Program-made: the position numbers and the translations under genes
Notes under the pieces: model-generated
Databases searched by the model: none
Told to the model about the DNA's origin: nothing
The model's input: the letters and a program-made list of their open reading frames with translations, nothing else
Part shown: positions 51,818 through 60,858 of the stretch, in pieces
Layout: each line of letters begins with the position of its first letter
How positions within the stretch are numbered: position 1 is the stretch's first letter
Assembly (NCBI RefSeq): GCF_036017035.1
Contig: NZ_JAYXHS010000002.1
Span: 434,001 to 498,000 of the forward strand
DNA length: 64,000 nt
Reading direction: 5' to 3'
Source: Viridibacterium silvisoli
GTDB lineage: Bacteria; Pseudomonadota; Gammaproteobacteria; Burkholderiales; Rhodocyclaceae

Positions 51818-51997
51818 AGTTTATTCCACTTCCTAACGGTTGCCTGCAGTTTCTGCGCACGGATGGCTTATGCATAAGGCATGTTTTTAAGAGCCCTTCC
51901 CCTGACTAATCAAGCCAATGAAGTGCGCAAGAAAAAAAGGCGCCGTAGCGCCCTGTTCTTTTGGTGACTCATGATGAAATTTTTTAATGGGCGTGCA

Positions 51998-53242
51998 TCA
52001 AGCAGCCAGCCGTTGCCCCTCGCCCAGCATCGCGAACGCGTCGTCCACCGTGCCACCACGCCCGACCGCATCAAGGAAGCCCGCCCAGCGCGCGAGCATG
52101 GCACGCCGATAGTCCAGCATCCCGCCTCGCGCATAAATGCGCCGCACTGCCCCCGGCAAGGCATGCGCAAGCGAGAGTTCCACCGCGTCTGAATTGAACA
52201 TGGCTTCGTGCAACAGCGTGCTGCCCATGCTCCTGAAACCGTGCGCTGTGTGGCCCTTTGACGCGTCTCCCAGCTCACGCAGCCATGAATTGAGGTTTTG
52301 CCTTGCAATGTGTTTGTCACCATCGCTACCCAGCGGAAATACCCAATCGGAACCGCCTGAAAGCATCTTCAATTCACGCAGGATGGCAAGGGCTTGGGTT
52401 GGCAAGGGCTGGACGTGCTGGCGTTTCATCTTCATGTCGATGGCATCTACGGTCCACGTCGCACCCGTAAAGTCGATCTGGTCCCAGCGCATAGCGCACA
52501 GCTCAGAGGGGCGCGGCATCAAGATCGCCAACAGGGTCAGGCCATTACGCTTGCGCGGGTCTGCAAGGCTATAGACCGCACGCATCAAACCGGAGACCGC
52601 CTCAAGCCCCGTATGCGCTGCCCGGGGTGTCGACTCGGGACGCGGAAACAGGCCGCGCAAATCCTCTCCCACATTCGTGTCGACCAGCCCGTCGACCTTG
52701 GCGGTGCGCAGCGCAGACACCACGAAGCGCAGCAGCTTGCGGCAATGGCTGGGTGCGGCCGCATTGCATGCGGCGGTGACTTCCCGAAGCTCGGCAGCAC
52801 TCAGGGCGCGGACAGGCAAGGTGCCCAGCTTGGGAAAGAAGTGCGCTTCAAGGCCGCGCGTCATTTGCTGCAGGGTGTCTGGCTTGTACGTGCGCGACTT
52901 CTCGGCAAGTGCGCGACGACAGACCGCCTCAAAGCTGTTTGCGCGATCCGTCGCGAGACCCGCGCGTTCCATGCGCGCATGATGAACCGGGTCAAAGCCC
53001 TGTTTGATGAGCGCGCGCATCGCTGCGGCCCTGTCTCGCGCTTCCGCAAGGCTTACATCAGGATAGGTGCCCAGCGTGCCCATACGTGCCACCCATGCGG
53101 CACCCACACGGACGCGATAACGCAGGCGCCAAGTCTTGCGACCCTGCGGTTTGACTTCGATTTCAAGGCCCCCTGTATCGGCCTTGCGGTAGATTTTGTC
53201 GGCCGGGCAAAGCGCCCGGATTGTCTTGTCTGAAAGTGCCAT
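51998..53242 (-). CDS. int: P4-family tyrosine integrase
   Basis: A 414-residue integrase. N-terminal DUF4102-type arm-binding domain (SDKTIRALCPADKIYRKADTGG-like, residues 4-90), core-binding domain (about 105-195) and catalytic domain with R244 (MPRPSELCAMRW), H334-x-x-R337 (HGFR), H360 and nucleophile Y370 (RRIYARG). All catalytic residues are present, so it should be active. Its start is 184 bp from the right core repeat, as expected for an int-proximal attachment site. Confidence 0.92.
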   Translation of the reverse strand: MALSDKTIRALCPADKIYRKADTGGLEIEVKPQGRKTWRLRYRVRVGAAWVARMGTLGTYPDVSLAEARDRAAAMRALIKQGFDPVHHARMERAGLATDRANSFEAVCRRALAEKSRTYKPDTLQQMTRGLEAHFFPKLGTLPVRALSAAELREVTAACNAAAPSHCRKLLRFVVSALRTAKVDGLVDTNVGEDLRGLFPRPESTPRAAHTGLEAVSGLMRAVYSLADPRKRNGLTLLAILMPRPSELCAMRWDQIDFTGATWTVDAIDMKMKRQHVQPLPTQALAILRELKMLSGGSDWVFPLGSDGDKHIARQNLNSWLRELGDASKGHTAHGFRSMGSTLLHEAMFNSDAVELSLAHALPGAVRRIYARGGMLDYRRAMLARWAGFLDAVGRGGTVDDAFAMLGEGQRLAA

Positions 53243-53425
53243 TGCGACAGCCTCGGTTTAGGATTTCGTACGCACATCGATACTCACAAATGCACCGTGC
53301 TAGACGGTTCATCTGCATGCATCTAGGTGCTCTCTGGGTGTATGCTCTAGCGTATTAACCCACTGATGCAAAAAGCAAAATTTGCATCTCGGTTCATCTA
53401 GGTGCATCACCGTTCCTAAACCTAT
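53243..53425. repeat. Right-end repeats, candidate integrase arm sites
   Basis: Gene-free stretch with reiterated (T)TCATCTAGGTGC(ATC) sequences near 53309-53322 and 53391-53407, and the 21-bp block at 53269-53289 that recurs at the left end. These surround the expected int promoter. Confidence 0.55.
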
Positions 53426-53446
53426 CCGGCCTTCGCCGGGATGACG
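53426..53446 (+). other. Candidate attR core inside a split REP-like palindrome
   Basis: CCGGCCTTCGCCGG (53426-53439) followed by GATGACG. The preceding bases (CCTAAACCTAT) do not continue the palindrome; they do on the left side of the element (GGATC before 43521). Joining the left flank to the right flank at this core rebuilds a complete REP arm. Confidence 0.65.
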
Positions 53447-53486
53447 ATGATTTTTTTCTGAGCGCTCGACGAAAGACGTGCGCAGA

Positions 53487-54842
53487 TCACGCCGCGCTCG
53501 AAGTGCGAAGCGCCGGATGTACCGGGCGTGAAAGCCCCAGGTTTTCGCGCAAGCTCGCGCCGCTGTATTCGGTGCGGAACAGGCCGCGACGTTGCAACTC
53601 AGGCACGACCAGTTCGGCGAAGTCTTCGAGGCCACCGGGCAAGGTGGCGGGGAGCAGATTGAAGCCGTCAGCGGCTTCCTTGTGGAACCATTCTTCCATG
53701 CGGTCGGCGATGTCGGCAGCCGTGCCGAACACCTGGTGGTGACCACGCGAGCCAGCGATGCGCTGCGCGAGTTGCAGCAGGTTGAGGCCGTCGCGTTCTG
53801 CCGTCTCGCGCAACACCTTGAGGCGCGTGACGCTTGCGTTGGTGCCGGGCAGATCGGGCACAGGCCCATCGAGCGGGTAGCCGGACAGGTCGACTCCGTC
53901 GAGCAGATTGGATAGCTGCGAAATGGCGAGCACCGGGTCGAGGCTTTCCTGCAACTGCGCATACTTCTCGTCTGCCTCGGCCCGACTGCGGCCGACGACG
54001 GGGAAGATGCCGGGCATGATCTTGAGACTCGCAGGATCGCGACCCGCGTCGCTCAGACGGCCCTTCAGTTTCGAGTAGAAGGCCTGGCCGTCGGCGAGTG
54101 TGGGATGCACGGCGAACACGACGTCGGCGGTGAGCGCGGCGAGCTCGATGCCGGGGCCGGAGCCGCCTGCCTGCACGATGATCGGGTGGCCCTGCGGCGG
54201 GCGCGACACATTGAGCGGGCCGGCGACGCTGAAGTGTTCGCCGACGTGATTCGGTTGATGCAGCTTCGACTTGTCGAACACCACGCCGGAGTTTTCATTC
54301 CACGTGAAAGCGTCGTCTTCCCAGCTGTCCCACAGCTTCTTCACCACGTCGAGGAATTCGATGGCGCGTGCGTAGCGTGCATCGTGTTTCGGGTGTGCTT
54401 GCGCGGAGAAGTTTTCTGCTTCGCCGACGCCATTCGAGGTGACGACGTTCCAGGCTGCACGACCACCGCTGAGGTAGTCGAGCGACGCGAACAGGCGCGC
54501 CACGTGGAAGGGCTCGTAGTATGTCGTCGATGCAGTGGCAACCAGACCGATGTGCTGGGTGAACGTCGCGAGTGCGGACAGCAGCGTGATCGGTTCGAAG
54601 TGTGTGAGGTGCGGCGTGCGCTCGAAAGCGGCGTCGGGCTGCACACTGGCGCGCACGCCCATGCTGTCGGCGAGGAAGACGAAATCCAGCTTGGCGCGTT
54701 CTGCTGTGGTGACGATGTTGCGATAGTGCGCGAGCGTCAGCCCGGCCTCATTCGGTACGTTGGGCTGTTTCCAGGCCGCGAGGTGATGACCGTGTGCGCG
54801 GATGAATAGCCCGAGCGCCAGCTGCTTGGCTTTGTTTGCCAT
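53487..54842 (-). CDS. LLM-class flavin monooxygenase (NtaA/SnaA/DszA type), copy 1
   Basis: A 451-residue bacterial-luciferase-like (LLM) FMN-dependent monooxygenase. It begins LGLFIRAHGHHLAAWKQPNV, has AERAKLDFVFLADSMGV, SGGRAAWNVVTSNG and QAGGSGPGIELAALTADVVF, all typical of the nitrilotriacetate/dibenzothiophene-sulfone monooxygenase subgroup. The C-terminal GLFRTEYSGASLRENLGL is shared with the other two copies in this window. Needs a flavin reductase, none seen. Confidence 0.88.
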   Translation of the reverse strand: MANKAKQLALGLFIRAHGHHLAAWKQPNVPNEAGLTLAHYRNIVTTAERAKLDFVFLADSMGVRASVQPDAAFERTPHLTHFEPITLLSALATFTQHIGLVATASTTYYEPFHVARLFASLDYLSGGRAAWNVVTSNGVGEAENFSAQAHPKHDARYARAIEFLDVVKKLWDSWEDDAFTWNENSGVVFDKSKLHQPNHVGEHFSVAGPLNVSRPPQGHPIIVQAGGSGPGIELAALTADVVFAVHPTLADGQAFYSKLKGRLSDAGRDPASLKIMPGIFPVVGRSRAEADEKYAQLQESLDPVLAISQLSNLLDGVDLSGYPLDGPVPDLPGTNASVTRLKVLRETAERDGLNLLQLAQRIAGSRGHHQVFGTAADIADRMEEWFHKEAADGFNLLPATLPGGLEDFAELVVPELQRRGLFRTEYSGASLRENLGLSRPVHPALRTSSAA

Positions 54843-54897
54843 GGTGGTGATTCAGTATTTCAAAAACGTTCGTGGCGTGCGATTTGCGGTGTTGCGT

Positions 54898-54988
54898 GTA
54901 GGAGCGGGCCATGCCCGCGACACCGCACGTATAACAAGGCCAGCGCTACATTGATGCCTGCGTTGTCGCGGGCATGACCCGCTCCTAC
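54898..54988. repeat. Inverted pair of GTAGGAGCGGGCCATGCCCGC-type repeats
   Basis: Left arm 54898-54921 and right arm 54965-54988 are nearly exact reverse complements (one indel), separated by about 43 bp. This is a common dispersed REP type unrelated to the GTCATCCCGG family. Located between two minus-strand genes. Confidence 0.7.
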
Positions 54989-55037
54989 ATTGGTTGCGGC
55001 TCGGCGCTGACGAATGCATGCATGATCGTGAGACCTG

Positions 55038-55069
55038 CCCCGGATTACGCTGCGCTTCGTCCGGGCTAC
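55038..55069. repeat. REP-like palindrome of a third type
   Basis: CCCGGATTACGCTGCG ... CGTCCGGGCTAC: the ends CCCGGA / TCCGGG pair, with GCGCAGCG-like central symmetry. This is a widely dispersed palindrome family. It sits 9 bp downstream of the stop of the aldolase-like gene. Confidence 0.65.
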
Positions 55070-55077
55070 GCAAACAC

Positions 55078-55839
55078 CTACAGCCGATACGAAGGATCTT
55101 TCTGGTCGAGACGGCGACGGATCGCTTCGAGCAGCGGTTCGCTGCGCTTGGGGCTGCCGACAACCTGCTGCACCGTCTTCGTCGCCGCTTCGTGCGAGAT
55201 ATAAGTGAGCGGGCGACCTGTCGCGAGTGCCGCTGCCTGGATACGGCAGGCGTACTCGAGGTTGTAGTTGCGATGGAAAGCTTCAGCGATCGTCGAGCCG
55301 GTCACGACCAGGCCGTGATTGCGCAGGATCAGCGCGGGATGCTGGCCGAGTGCTTCGGCAATGCGCTCGCGCTCGTCCGTGTCGTGCGCCATGCCTTCAT
55401 AGCTGTGATAGCCAACGCGGCCGTAGAACTGCGCCGCTTCGAGCGTGAGTGGCAGCAGACCTTCTTCCAGCGTCGACACGATGGTGCCGCCGTCGGTGTG
55501 TGTGTGGATCGTCGCGAACACATCCGGGCGTGCGCGATACACCGCACTGTGGATGACGAAGCCAGCACGGCCTGCTTCCCACTTGTTCTCGCCGACGAGG
55601 TTGCCGTCGTAGTCGATCTTGACGAAGTCGGACGCGCGCACCTGATCGTAGAACAGGCCGTACGGATTGATCAGGAAGCGTTCGGGATCGTCCGGAATGC
55701 GCGCGGTGATGTGGTTGAAGATCAGCTTGGTCCAGCCCAGTTCGGCCAGCGCACGCGCTGTGGCGGCCAGCTCTTCACGCACGCGCTGCTCGACGGGCGA
55801 CCAGCGTTCAGCAACCTTCAACTCTTCCTTTGCGCCCAT
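55078..55839 (-). CDS. Class II aldolase/adducin-domain protein
   Basis: A 253-residue protein with the class II aldolase fold: LGWTKLIFNHITARIP near the N-terminus, FATIHTHTDGGTIVS with the paired zinc-ligand histidines (around residue 113), and ALILRNHGLVVTGSTIAEAF with a further ligand His. Family members act on sugar phosphates or hydroxy acids. It is divergent from the following LLM gene, and not obviously part of the same operon. Confidence 0.85.
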   Translation of the reverse strand: MGAKEELKVAERWSPVEQRVREELAATARALAELGWTKLIFNHITARIPDDPERFLINPYGLFYDQVRASDFVKIDYDGNLVGENKWEAGRAGFVIHSAVYRARPDVFATIHTHTDGGTIVSTLEEGLLPLTLEAAQFYGRVGYHSYEGMAHDTDERERIAEALGQHPALILRNHGLVVTGSTIAEAFHRNYNLEYACRIQAAALATGRPLTYISHEAATKTVQQVVGSPKRSEPLLEAIRRRLDQKDPSYRL

Positions 55840-56056
55840 TTCGTTTTCCTGATGCTTCCGTGAATTTGGGCGGGAGCCTAGCAGCCTACGACTAAAGTAC
55901 TAACCGATATTTAGGTATAAGCAGCGCAGTAAATTTCAATTTGAAACGCGAATATCGCGAGGATTAACATCCTGCGGCGTGGATTCGGCGGTGCTTCTGA
56001 AATTGCCGGATTATCACTTTGGTTTATGCATTAAAGATATCCGGAAGAAGAGAGCA

Positions 56057-57418
56057 ATGAGCAGGAGCAGGCAGGACAAGATCAGGCTGGGTGTATTTCT
56101 GTACCCAACCGGCCACCACGTCGCGGGCTGGCGGCATCCAGAAGCGGCGGCTGATGCGGGCACGAACTTCCGCCATTATGTAGAGCTCGCGCAGACTGCC
56201 GAGCGCGGCAAGTTCGACCTGCTGTTTCTCTCCGACAGTTCGGCCCTGCGCGGCGCCGAGCATCTCGAATCGCTGAGTCGCATTGCCTCACGCAGTGTCT
56301 TTCTCGAACCGCTGACCTTGTTGCCTGCGTTGGCGGCGGTGACATCACATATCGGTCTGGTCGCCACGGCGACGAGCACCTATAACGAGCCCTATGCGTT
56401 GGCGCGCAAGTTCGCCACGCTGGATCACATCAGCGGCGGCCGCGCAGGCTGGAACCTGATTACCTCGAACAACGAGGCAGAAGCGCAGAACTTCAGCCGC
56501 GACAAACACCCCGAGCACGCGGATCGCTACGACCGTGCGCAAGAGTTTGCGGCCGTGGTCGCGCGTCTTTGGGACAGCTGGGACGACGATGCGTTTCTGC
56601 GCGACAAGTCTTCGGGCGTCTTCTTCGACCAGGACAAGCTGCACTTCCTCAATCACCGTGGCGAGCATTTCTCGGTGAAGGGTCCGCTCAACGTCGCGCG
56701 CCCACCGCAGGGTCACCCTGTGCAGGTGCAGGCGGGAGCCTCGGAGGCTGGTCGCGATCTGGCAGCGCAGTTCGCGGAAGTGGTTTTTACCGCGCAGTCC
56801 TCGATTGCCGGCGCCCGCGACTTCTATGCCGATGTCAAATCGCGTGCGGCGGCGTACGACCGTGCGCCGGAAGACATCAAGATCATGCCAGGATTCTCTA
56901 CCGTGGTTGGCGCCAGCGCGACCGAGGCTGCGGAGAAGCATGCGCAGTTGCAGGAGTTGCTGGACCCCGTCGTCGGCCTGTCGTTGCTGTCGGCAATGCT
57001 TGGCAATGTCGATCTGTCCGGAGCGGATATCGACGGGCCTCTGCCCGAGTTGCCCGCCACCAATGCCGGCAAGGGTCGCCAGGCGCTCCTGGTCGAAGCG
57101 GCACGTCGTGACAAGCTGACGATCCGCGATCTCTACAAGCAGGTCGCCGGTGCGCGTGGCCATCACGCAGTGCATGGCACGGCCAGCCAGATCGCCGATG
57201 AGCTGGAGAGCTGGTTCCTGGAAGAGGCCGCCGATGGTTTCAACATCATGCCGGCTGTGCTGCCCGCGGGTCTCAATGATTTCGTCGATCACGTCGTGCC
57301 GGAGTTGCAGCGGCGTGGTCTTTTCCGCCGCGAATACGAGGGCCGCACCTTGCGCGACAACCTCGGCCTGAAGCGGCCGCAAAGCTATTTCGCCAGCAAG
57401 CCTGGCAAGACAGATTGA
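56057..57418 (+). CDS. LLM-class flavin monooxygenase (NtaA/SnaA/DszA type), copy 2
   Basis: A 453-residue LLM monooxygenase starting at MSRSRQDKIRLGVFLYPTGH with GAAGAAGAGAG upstream. The pattern HHVAGWRHPEAAADAG, ATLDHISGGRAGWNLITSNN, and LFRREYEGRTLRDNLGLKRP mirrors copies 1 and 3. Followed immediately by the FAD oxidoreductase gene, so they are probably co-transcribed. Confidence 0.9.
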   Translation: MSRSRQDKIRLGVFLYPTGHHVAGWRHPEAAADAGTNFRHYVELAQTAERGKFDLLFLSDSSALRGAEHLESLSRIASRSVFLEPLTLLPALAAVTSHIGLVATATSTYNEPYALARKFATLDHISGGRAGWNLITSNNEAEAQNFSRDKHPEHADRYDRAQEFAAVVARLWDSWDDDAFLRDKSSGVFFDQDKLHFLNHRGEHFSVKGPLNVARPPQGHPVQVQAGASEAGRDLAAQFAEVVFTAQSSIAGARDFYADVKSRAAAYDRAPEDIKIMPGFSTVVGASATEAAEKHAQLQELLDPVVGLSLLSAMLGNVDLSGADIDGPLPELPATNAGKGRQALLVEAARRDKLTIRDLYKQVAGARGHHAVHGTASQIADELESWFLEEAADGFNIMPAVLPAGLNDFVDHVVPELQRRGLFRREYEGRTLRDNLGLKRPQSYFASKPGKTD

Positions 57419-57432
57419 TCAGGAAAGTAGTG

Positions 57433-58914
57433 ATGAGTAATACCGCAGAAGCTCTGGAACAACTCGAAAAGGAAGTCGCGCGCTCGTTGCGCTATCTCGG
57501 TGATGCGCCGGAGAACTGGGTGCCGTCGCGCGAGGGTGTCGATCACGATGTGCTCATCGTCGGTGGTGGCCAGAGTGGAGTGACCACGGCGTTCGGTCTG
57601 CGCCGTAATGGCATTCACAATGTCAGCGTGATCGACTCGGCCGATGAGAATACCGTCGGCGCCTGGCAGACCAAGGCGCGCATGCGCGTGCTGCGTACTG
57701 CGAAAAAGAATACCGGCCCGGACCTGGGCATCCCTGCGCTGAGCTTCCGCGCCTGGTACGAGACGCAACATGGCGAAGCGGCCTACGAGGCGATCACCCG
57801 TGTCGCGACGTCGGACTGGATCGACTACCTCGCCTGGGTGCGCAAGACGCTGCGTGTGCCTGTGCGCTTCGGCACGCGGCTGTTGCGCGTAGAGGCGGTG
57901 CGGGCGAGCAGTGAGGGCGTGGACTTTTTCCGTTTGCACCTTGAAGCAGAGGGCAAGGCGTTCGTCGAGACTGCGCGCAAGATCGTGCTGGCGACAGGTG
58001 CTGTCGGTGGCGGGCTGCCTTTCATTCCGCAGCTCATCGAGCAGCTGCCGGCGAACCTGCGGGCGCATACCGATGACGCGATCGATTTCGCCGCACTGGC
58101 TGGCAAACGCGTTGCCGTGATCGGCGCGGCTTCGTCGGCCTTCGATGCTGCGGGTGTCGCACTGGAGGCCGGTGCCGCGCGTGTGCATCTCTTCGCGCGC
58201 AGTGCCGACGTGGTGCGTGCTTCGCCGGGCAAGCAGGTGACGTATCCGGGCGCAGCGAATCATTTCTTCGATCTGCCGGACACAGAACGCTGGCGCCTCG
58301 CACAGCATCTACGTGGGCGCAGCCCGGGTCCGATGCTGGAGACGGTGCAGCGCGCGACGCGCTTCGACAACTTCCATCTGCACTTCAACGCCAGCGTGCG
58401 CGGGGCCACGCTGATCGAAGGCGGCGTCGAACTGGATGTGGATGGCGAGCTGTTCGAATTCGACTACGTGATTGCCGGCACCGGCTACCGCATTGATGCA
58501 GCGCTTCGCCCCGAACTCGCCGCATTCGCGGAAGACATCGCCGTGTGGGCCGACAAGCCGGTCGTGGATGCCGAGCGCGATGCGCAGTCCTCCGCGCTGC
58601 GTTTCCCATACCTGGGCGCGGGCTACGAATTCACGGAGAAGGTGCCGGGTCGCGCGCCGCTGTTGAGGAACATCCACTGCTTCAATTATTCCGCGATCAC
58701 GAGTTACGGACGCCACGTGGGCGACGTGTCGAGCCTCACTACAGGTGTGCCGCGACTCGTTTCCGCTATCAGCCGCGATTTTTTCCTTGAAGATTACGAC
58801 CTGCATCTGCAACGGATTACCGGCTCCGGTGCATTCGAGTTGACCGGTGCCGAGTACGCGCATTCGATCTGGCAGAAAGAGGCGGAAAAGCAGGCTGACG
58901 GCCTGACTGTATAG
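57433..58914 (+). CDS. FAD/NAD(P)-binding oxidoreductase (flavin monooxygenase-like)
   Basis: A 493-residue protein with two Rossmann motifs: HDVLIVGGGQSGVTTAFGL (FAD; residues ~38-55) and RVAVIGAASSAFDAAGVALE (NAD(P); near residue 226). The ATG at 57433 is preceded by AGGAAAG; the frame extends six codons upstream via a TTG overlapping the stop of the LLM gene. Resembles flavoprotein monooxygenases/lysine N6-hydroxylase-like enzymes. It may hydroxylate the product of the LLM enzyme or feed it. Confidence 0.8.
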   Translation: MSNTAEALEQLEKEVARSLRYLGDAPENWVPSREGVDHDVLIVGGGQSGVTTAFGLRRNGIHNVSVIDSADENTVGAWQTKARMRVLRTAKKNTGPDLGIPALSFRAWYETQHGEAAYEAITRVATSDWIDYLAWVRKTLRVPVRFGTRLLRVEAVRASSEGVDFFRLHLEAEGKAFVETARKIVLATGAVGGGLPFIPQLIEQLPANLRAHTDDAIDFAALAGKRVAVIGAASSAFDAAGVALEAGAARVHLFARSADVVRASPGKQVTYPGAANHFFDLPDTERWRLAQHLRGRSPGPMLETVQRATRFDNFHLHFNASVRGATLIEGGVELDVDGELFEFDYVIAGTGYRIDAALRPELAAFAEDIAVWADKPVVDAERDAQSSALRFPYLGAGYEFTEKVPGRAPLLRNIHCFNYSAITSYGRHVGDVSSLTTGVPRLVSAISRDFFLEDYDLHLQRITGSGAFELTGAEYAHSIWQKEAEKQADGLTV

Positions 58915-58971
58915 AAGCGAACACAAAATCTTTCCGGCACATGCCGGATGATTTTGATGAGGCTCAAAAGC

Positions 58972-59006
58972 AAGGCGCGCCGCGGTTTTCGTGGTGCGCC
59001 TTTTTT
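58972..59006 (+). terminator. Terminator after the LLM-FAD oxidoreductase pair
   Basis: AAGGCGCGCCGC (58972-58983) pairs with GTGGTGCGCCTT (using two G-T pairs), with TTTTTT at 59001-59006. Confidence 0.75.
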
Positions 59007-59036
59007 ATTTTAGAAATGCCATATGGAAATATAGAG

Positions 59037-59054
59037 TGGCAATAAAAATTGCCA
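59037..59054. promoter_or_regulatory. Inverted repeat upstream of the solute-binding protein gene
   Basis: TGGCAATaaaaATTGCCA, 7-bp arms and 4-bp spacer, 160 bp upstream of the gene. A candidate operator. Regulator unknown. Confidence 0.4.
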
Positions 59055-59216
59055 TTTTCATAATCACAAACACGGATTAGCTGCGAAGAAAGTCGCATAA
59101 ACCTATACGCAATTTCCTCTAAGAAAAGCAGAACTTGTTTCTTTCGACGCGCATATCACTTTGGATATAGTCGCCCGTCTCGATTCAAGCAACTGATAAT
59201 TCTGAGGAAAATGACA

Positions 59217-60842
59217 ATGGCAACGGGCGGGAAAAAGAGTGGAATGAGCGGCATGCGTAGCGGCGTTTTTGCGGCTGCGGCACTCGTTTCGACATTGATG
59301 TCGGGCGTGGCATTCGCCCAGGCTGCGGCAACACCGGTGCGCGGCGGCACCCTGATCACGGCGATCGACCCCGAGCCGGCCGTGCTCAACGTGACGTATC
59401 ACAACCAGTACGCCAACTCGGCTGTTTCCGCGAACATCTTCGACGGCTTGCTGACCTATGACGCCAACCAGAAGCCGCAACCGGCGCTGGTGACGAGCTG
59501 GGACGTGTCCAAGGATGGCCTCGCCATCACGCTGAAGCTGCGCAAGGATGTGAAGTGGCACGACGGCGTGTTGTTCACGTCGGCCGACGTGCAGTACAGC
59601 TTCCTCGAAGTGTTGAAAAAGGTACACCCGCGCGGCCGCATCACGTTCGCACCGATCAAGGATGTGGAAGCACCTGATCCCTACACGGTGATCCTGCGCC
59701 TCGAGCGCCCGGCACCTGTGATCCTGAGTTCGCTGAACTCGGCTGAAGCGCAGATCATTCCGAAGCACCTCTACGAGGGCACGGACATCCGCACCAATCC
59801 GTACAACCAGAAGCCGGTCGGCACGGGTCCGTTCAAGTTCAAGGAATGGAAGAAGGGCCAATACGTCGAGCTGGAGCGCAACCCTGAGTACTGGGACAAG
59901 GGCAAGCCTTACCTGGACAAGGTGATCGTTCGCAACATCCCTGACGCAGCCGGTCGTGCCGCTGCGCTGGAGACGGGAGAAATCCTGTACCTGCCATACG
60001 CCGGTGTGCCGTTCTCCGACGTGGCGCGCCTGCGCAAGGATCCGAACCTCGTGTTCGATTCGCGCGGCTATGCCTACAACTCGCAGATCTACTTCTTCGA
60101 CTTCAATCAGCGTCGCCCGATCACCGGCAATGTGAAAGTGCGCCAGGCGATTGCGCATGCCATCGACAAACAAGGCCTGATCAATACCGTCTGGTACGGC
60201 TTGTCGCAGCCTGTCGATGGTCCGATTCCTCCGTCGCTGACGAAGTACTACACGACCGACAAGCCGAAGTATCCGTACGACCTGGCCAAGGCTGAAAAGC
60301 TGCTCGACGAAGCCGGCTATCCGAAGAAGGCTGACGGTATCCGCTTCTCGCTGACGGCTGACCTGTCGCCGAGTGCAGACGCCTTTGTGCCAGCTGGCGA
60401 ATACATCCGCCAGAACCTGAAGAAGATCGGTATCGATCTCAAGCCGATCTCCAACGATCCGCCGGCTTACCTGAAGAAGGTGTTCACGGACTATGACTAC
60501 GACATAAACATCCAGGGCTACTCCGTGTTGTTCGACCCGGAGATGGGCCTGACGCGTCTGCTGTGGTCGAAGGGCGCTTCCAAGGGCGTGCCTTACGTCA
60601 ATGCCGGTGGCTACAACAACCCGGCGATGGACAAGGTGGTCGAGGGCTATCAGCGCGAGACCGATCCGGCGAAGCGCGTGAAGCTGTTCCACGAACTGCA
60701 GCGTATCGAGCTGGCCGACCTGCCACTGCTGCCGATCATGGATGCACCGTTCTTCACGCTCTACAACAAGCGCGTGCATGGCCTCGACTTCAACCCGGAC
60801 GGTGCGCGTTCCTCGTTCCGCGACGTCTGGCTGTCGAAGTAA
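59217..60842 (+). CDS. Family-5 extracellular solute-binding protein of a peptide-type ABC transporter
   Basis: A 541-residue periplasmic protein with a Sec signal (RSGVFAAAALVSTLMSGVAFAQA). Start at 59217, nine bases after GAGGA; ATG at 59211 is two codons earlier. DppA/OppA-like stretches: GGTLITAIDPEPAVLN, SWDVSKDGLAITLKLRKDVKWHDG, YNQKPVGTGPFKFKEW and RQAIAHAIDKQGLINTV. Found between monooxygenase genes and a DppB-like permease, so it probably imports the cluster's substrate. Confidence 0.9.
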   Translation: MATGGKKSGMSGMRSGVFAAAALVSTLMSGVAFAQAAATPVRGGTLITAIDPEPAVLNVTYHNQYANSAVSANIFDGLLTYDANQKPQPALVTSWDVSKDGLAITLKLRKDVKWHDGVLFTSADVQYSFLEVLKKVHPRGRITFAPIKDVEAPDPYTVILRLERPAPVILSSLNSAEAQIIPKHLYEGTDIRTNPYNQKPVGTGPFKFKEWKKGQYVELERNPEYWDKGKPYLDKVIVRNIPDAAGRAAALETGEILYLPYAGVPFSDVARLRKDPNLVFDSRGYAYNSQIYFFDFNQRRPITGNVKVRQAIAHAIDKQGLINTVWYGLSQPVDGPIPPSLTKYYTTDKPKYPYDLAKAEKLLDEAGYPKKADGIRFSLTADLSPSADAFVPAGEYIRQNLKKIGIDLKPISNDPPAYLKKVFTDYDYDINIQGYSVLFDPEMGLTRLLWSKGASKGVPYVNAGGYNNPAMDKVVEGYQRETDPAKRVKLFHELQRIELADLPLLPIMDAPFFTLYNKRVHGLDFNPDGARSSFRDVWLSK

Positions 60843-60858
60843 GCGAGCGGAGCACAGC

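Larger units (their letters stand above)
43521..53439. mobile_element. Integrated phage-satellite-like element with own head genes (~9.9 kb)
   Basis: Bounded by the 14-bp direct repeat CCGGCCTTCGCCGG (43521-43534 and 53426-53439). Content on the minus strand: P4-type integrase, AlpA-like regulator, two small ORFs, AEP-SF3 primase-helicase, sigma-region-4-like protein, HK97-type capsid, portal, and a 106-residue ORF; two attC-flanked cassettes lie at the left end. Tail, lysis, terminase and prohead protease genes were not recognised. The combination integrase + AlpA + primase + head genes is that of capsid-encoding phage satellites rather than a full prophage. A decayed prophage is the main alternative. 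The exact left boundary is less certain than the right one. Confidence 0.7.
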
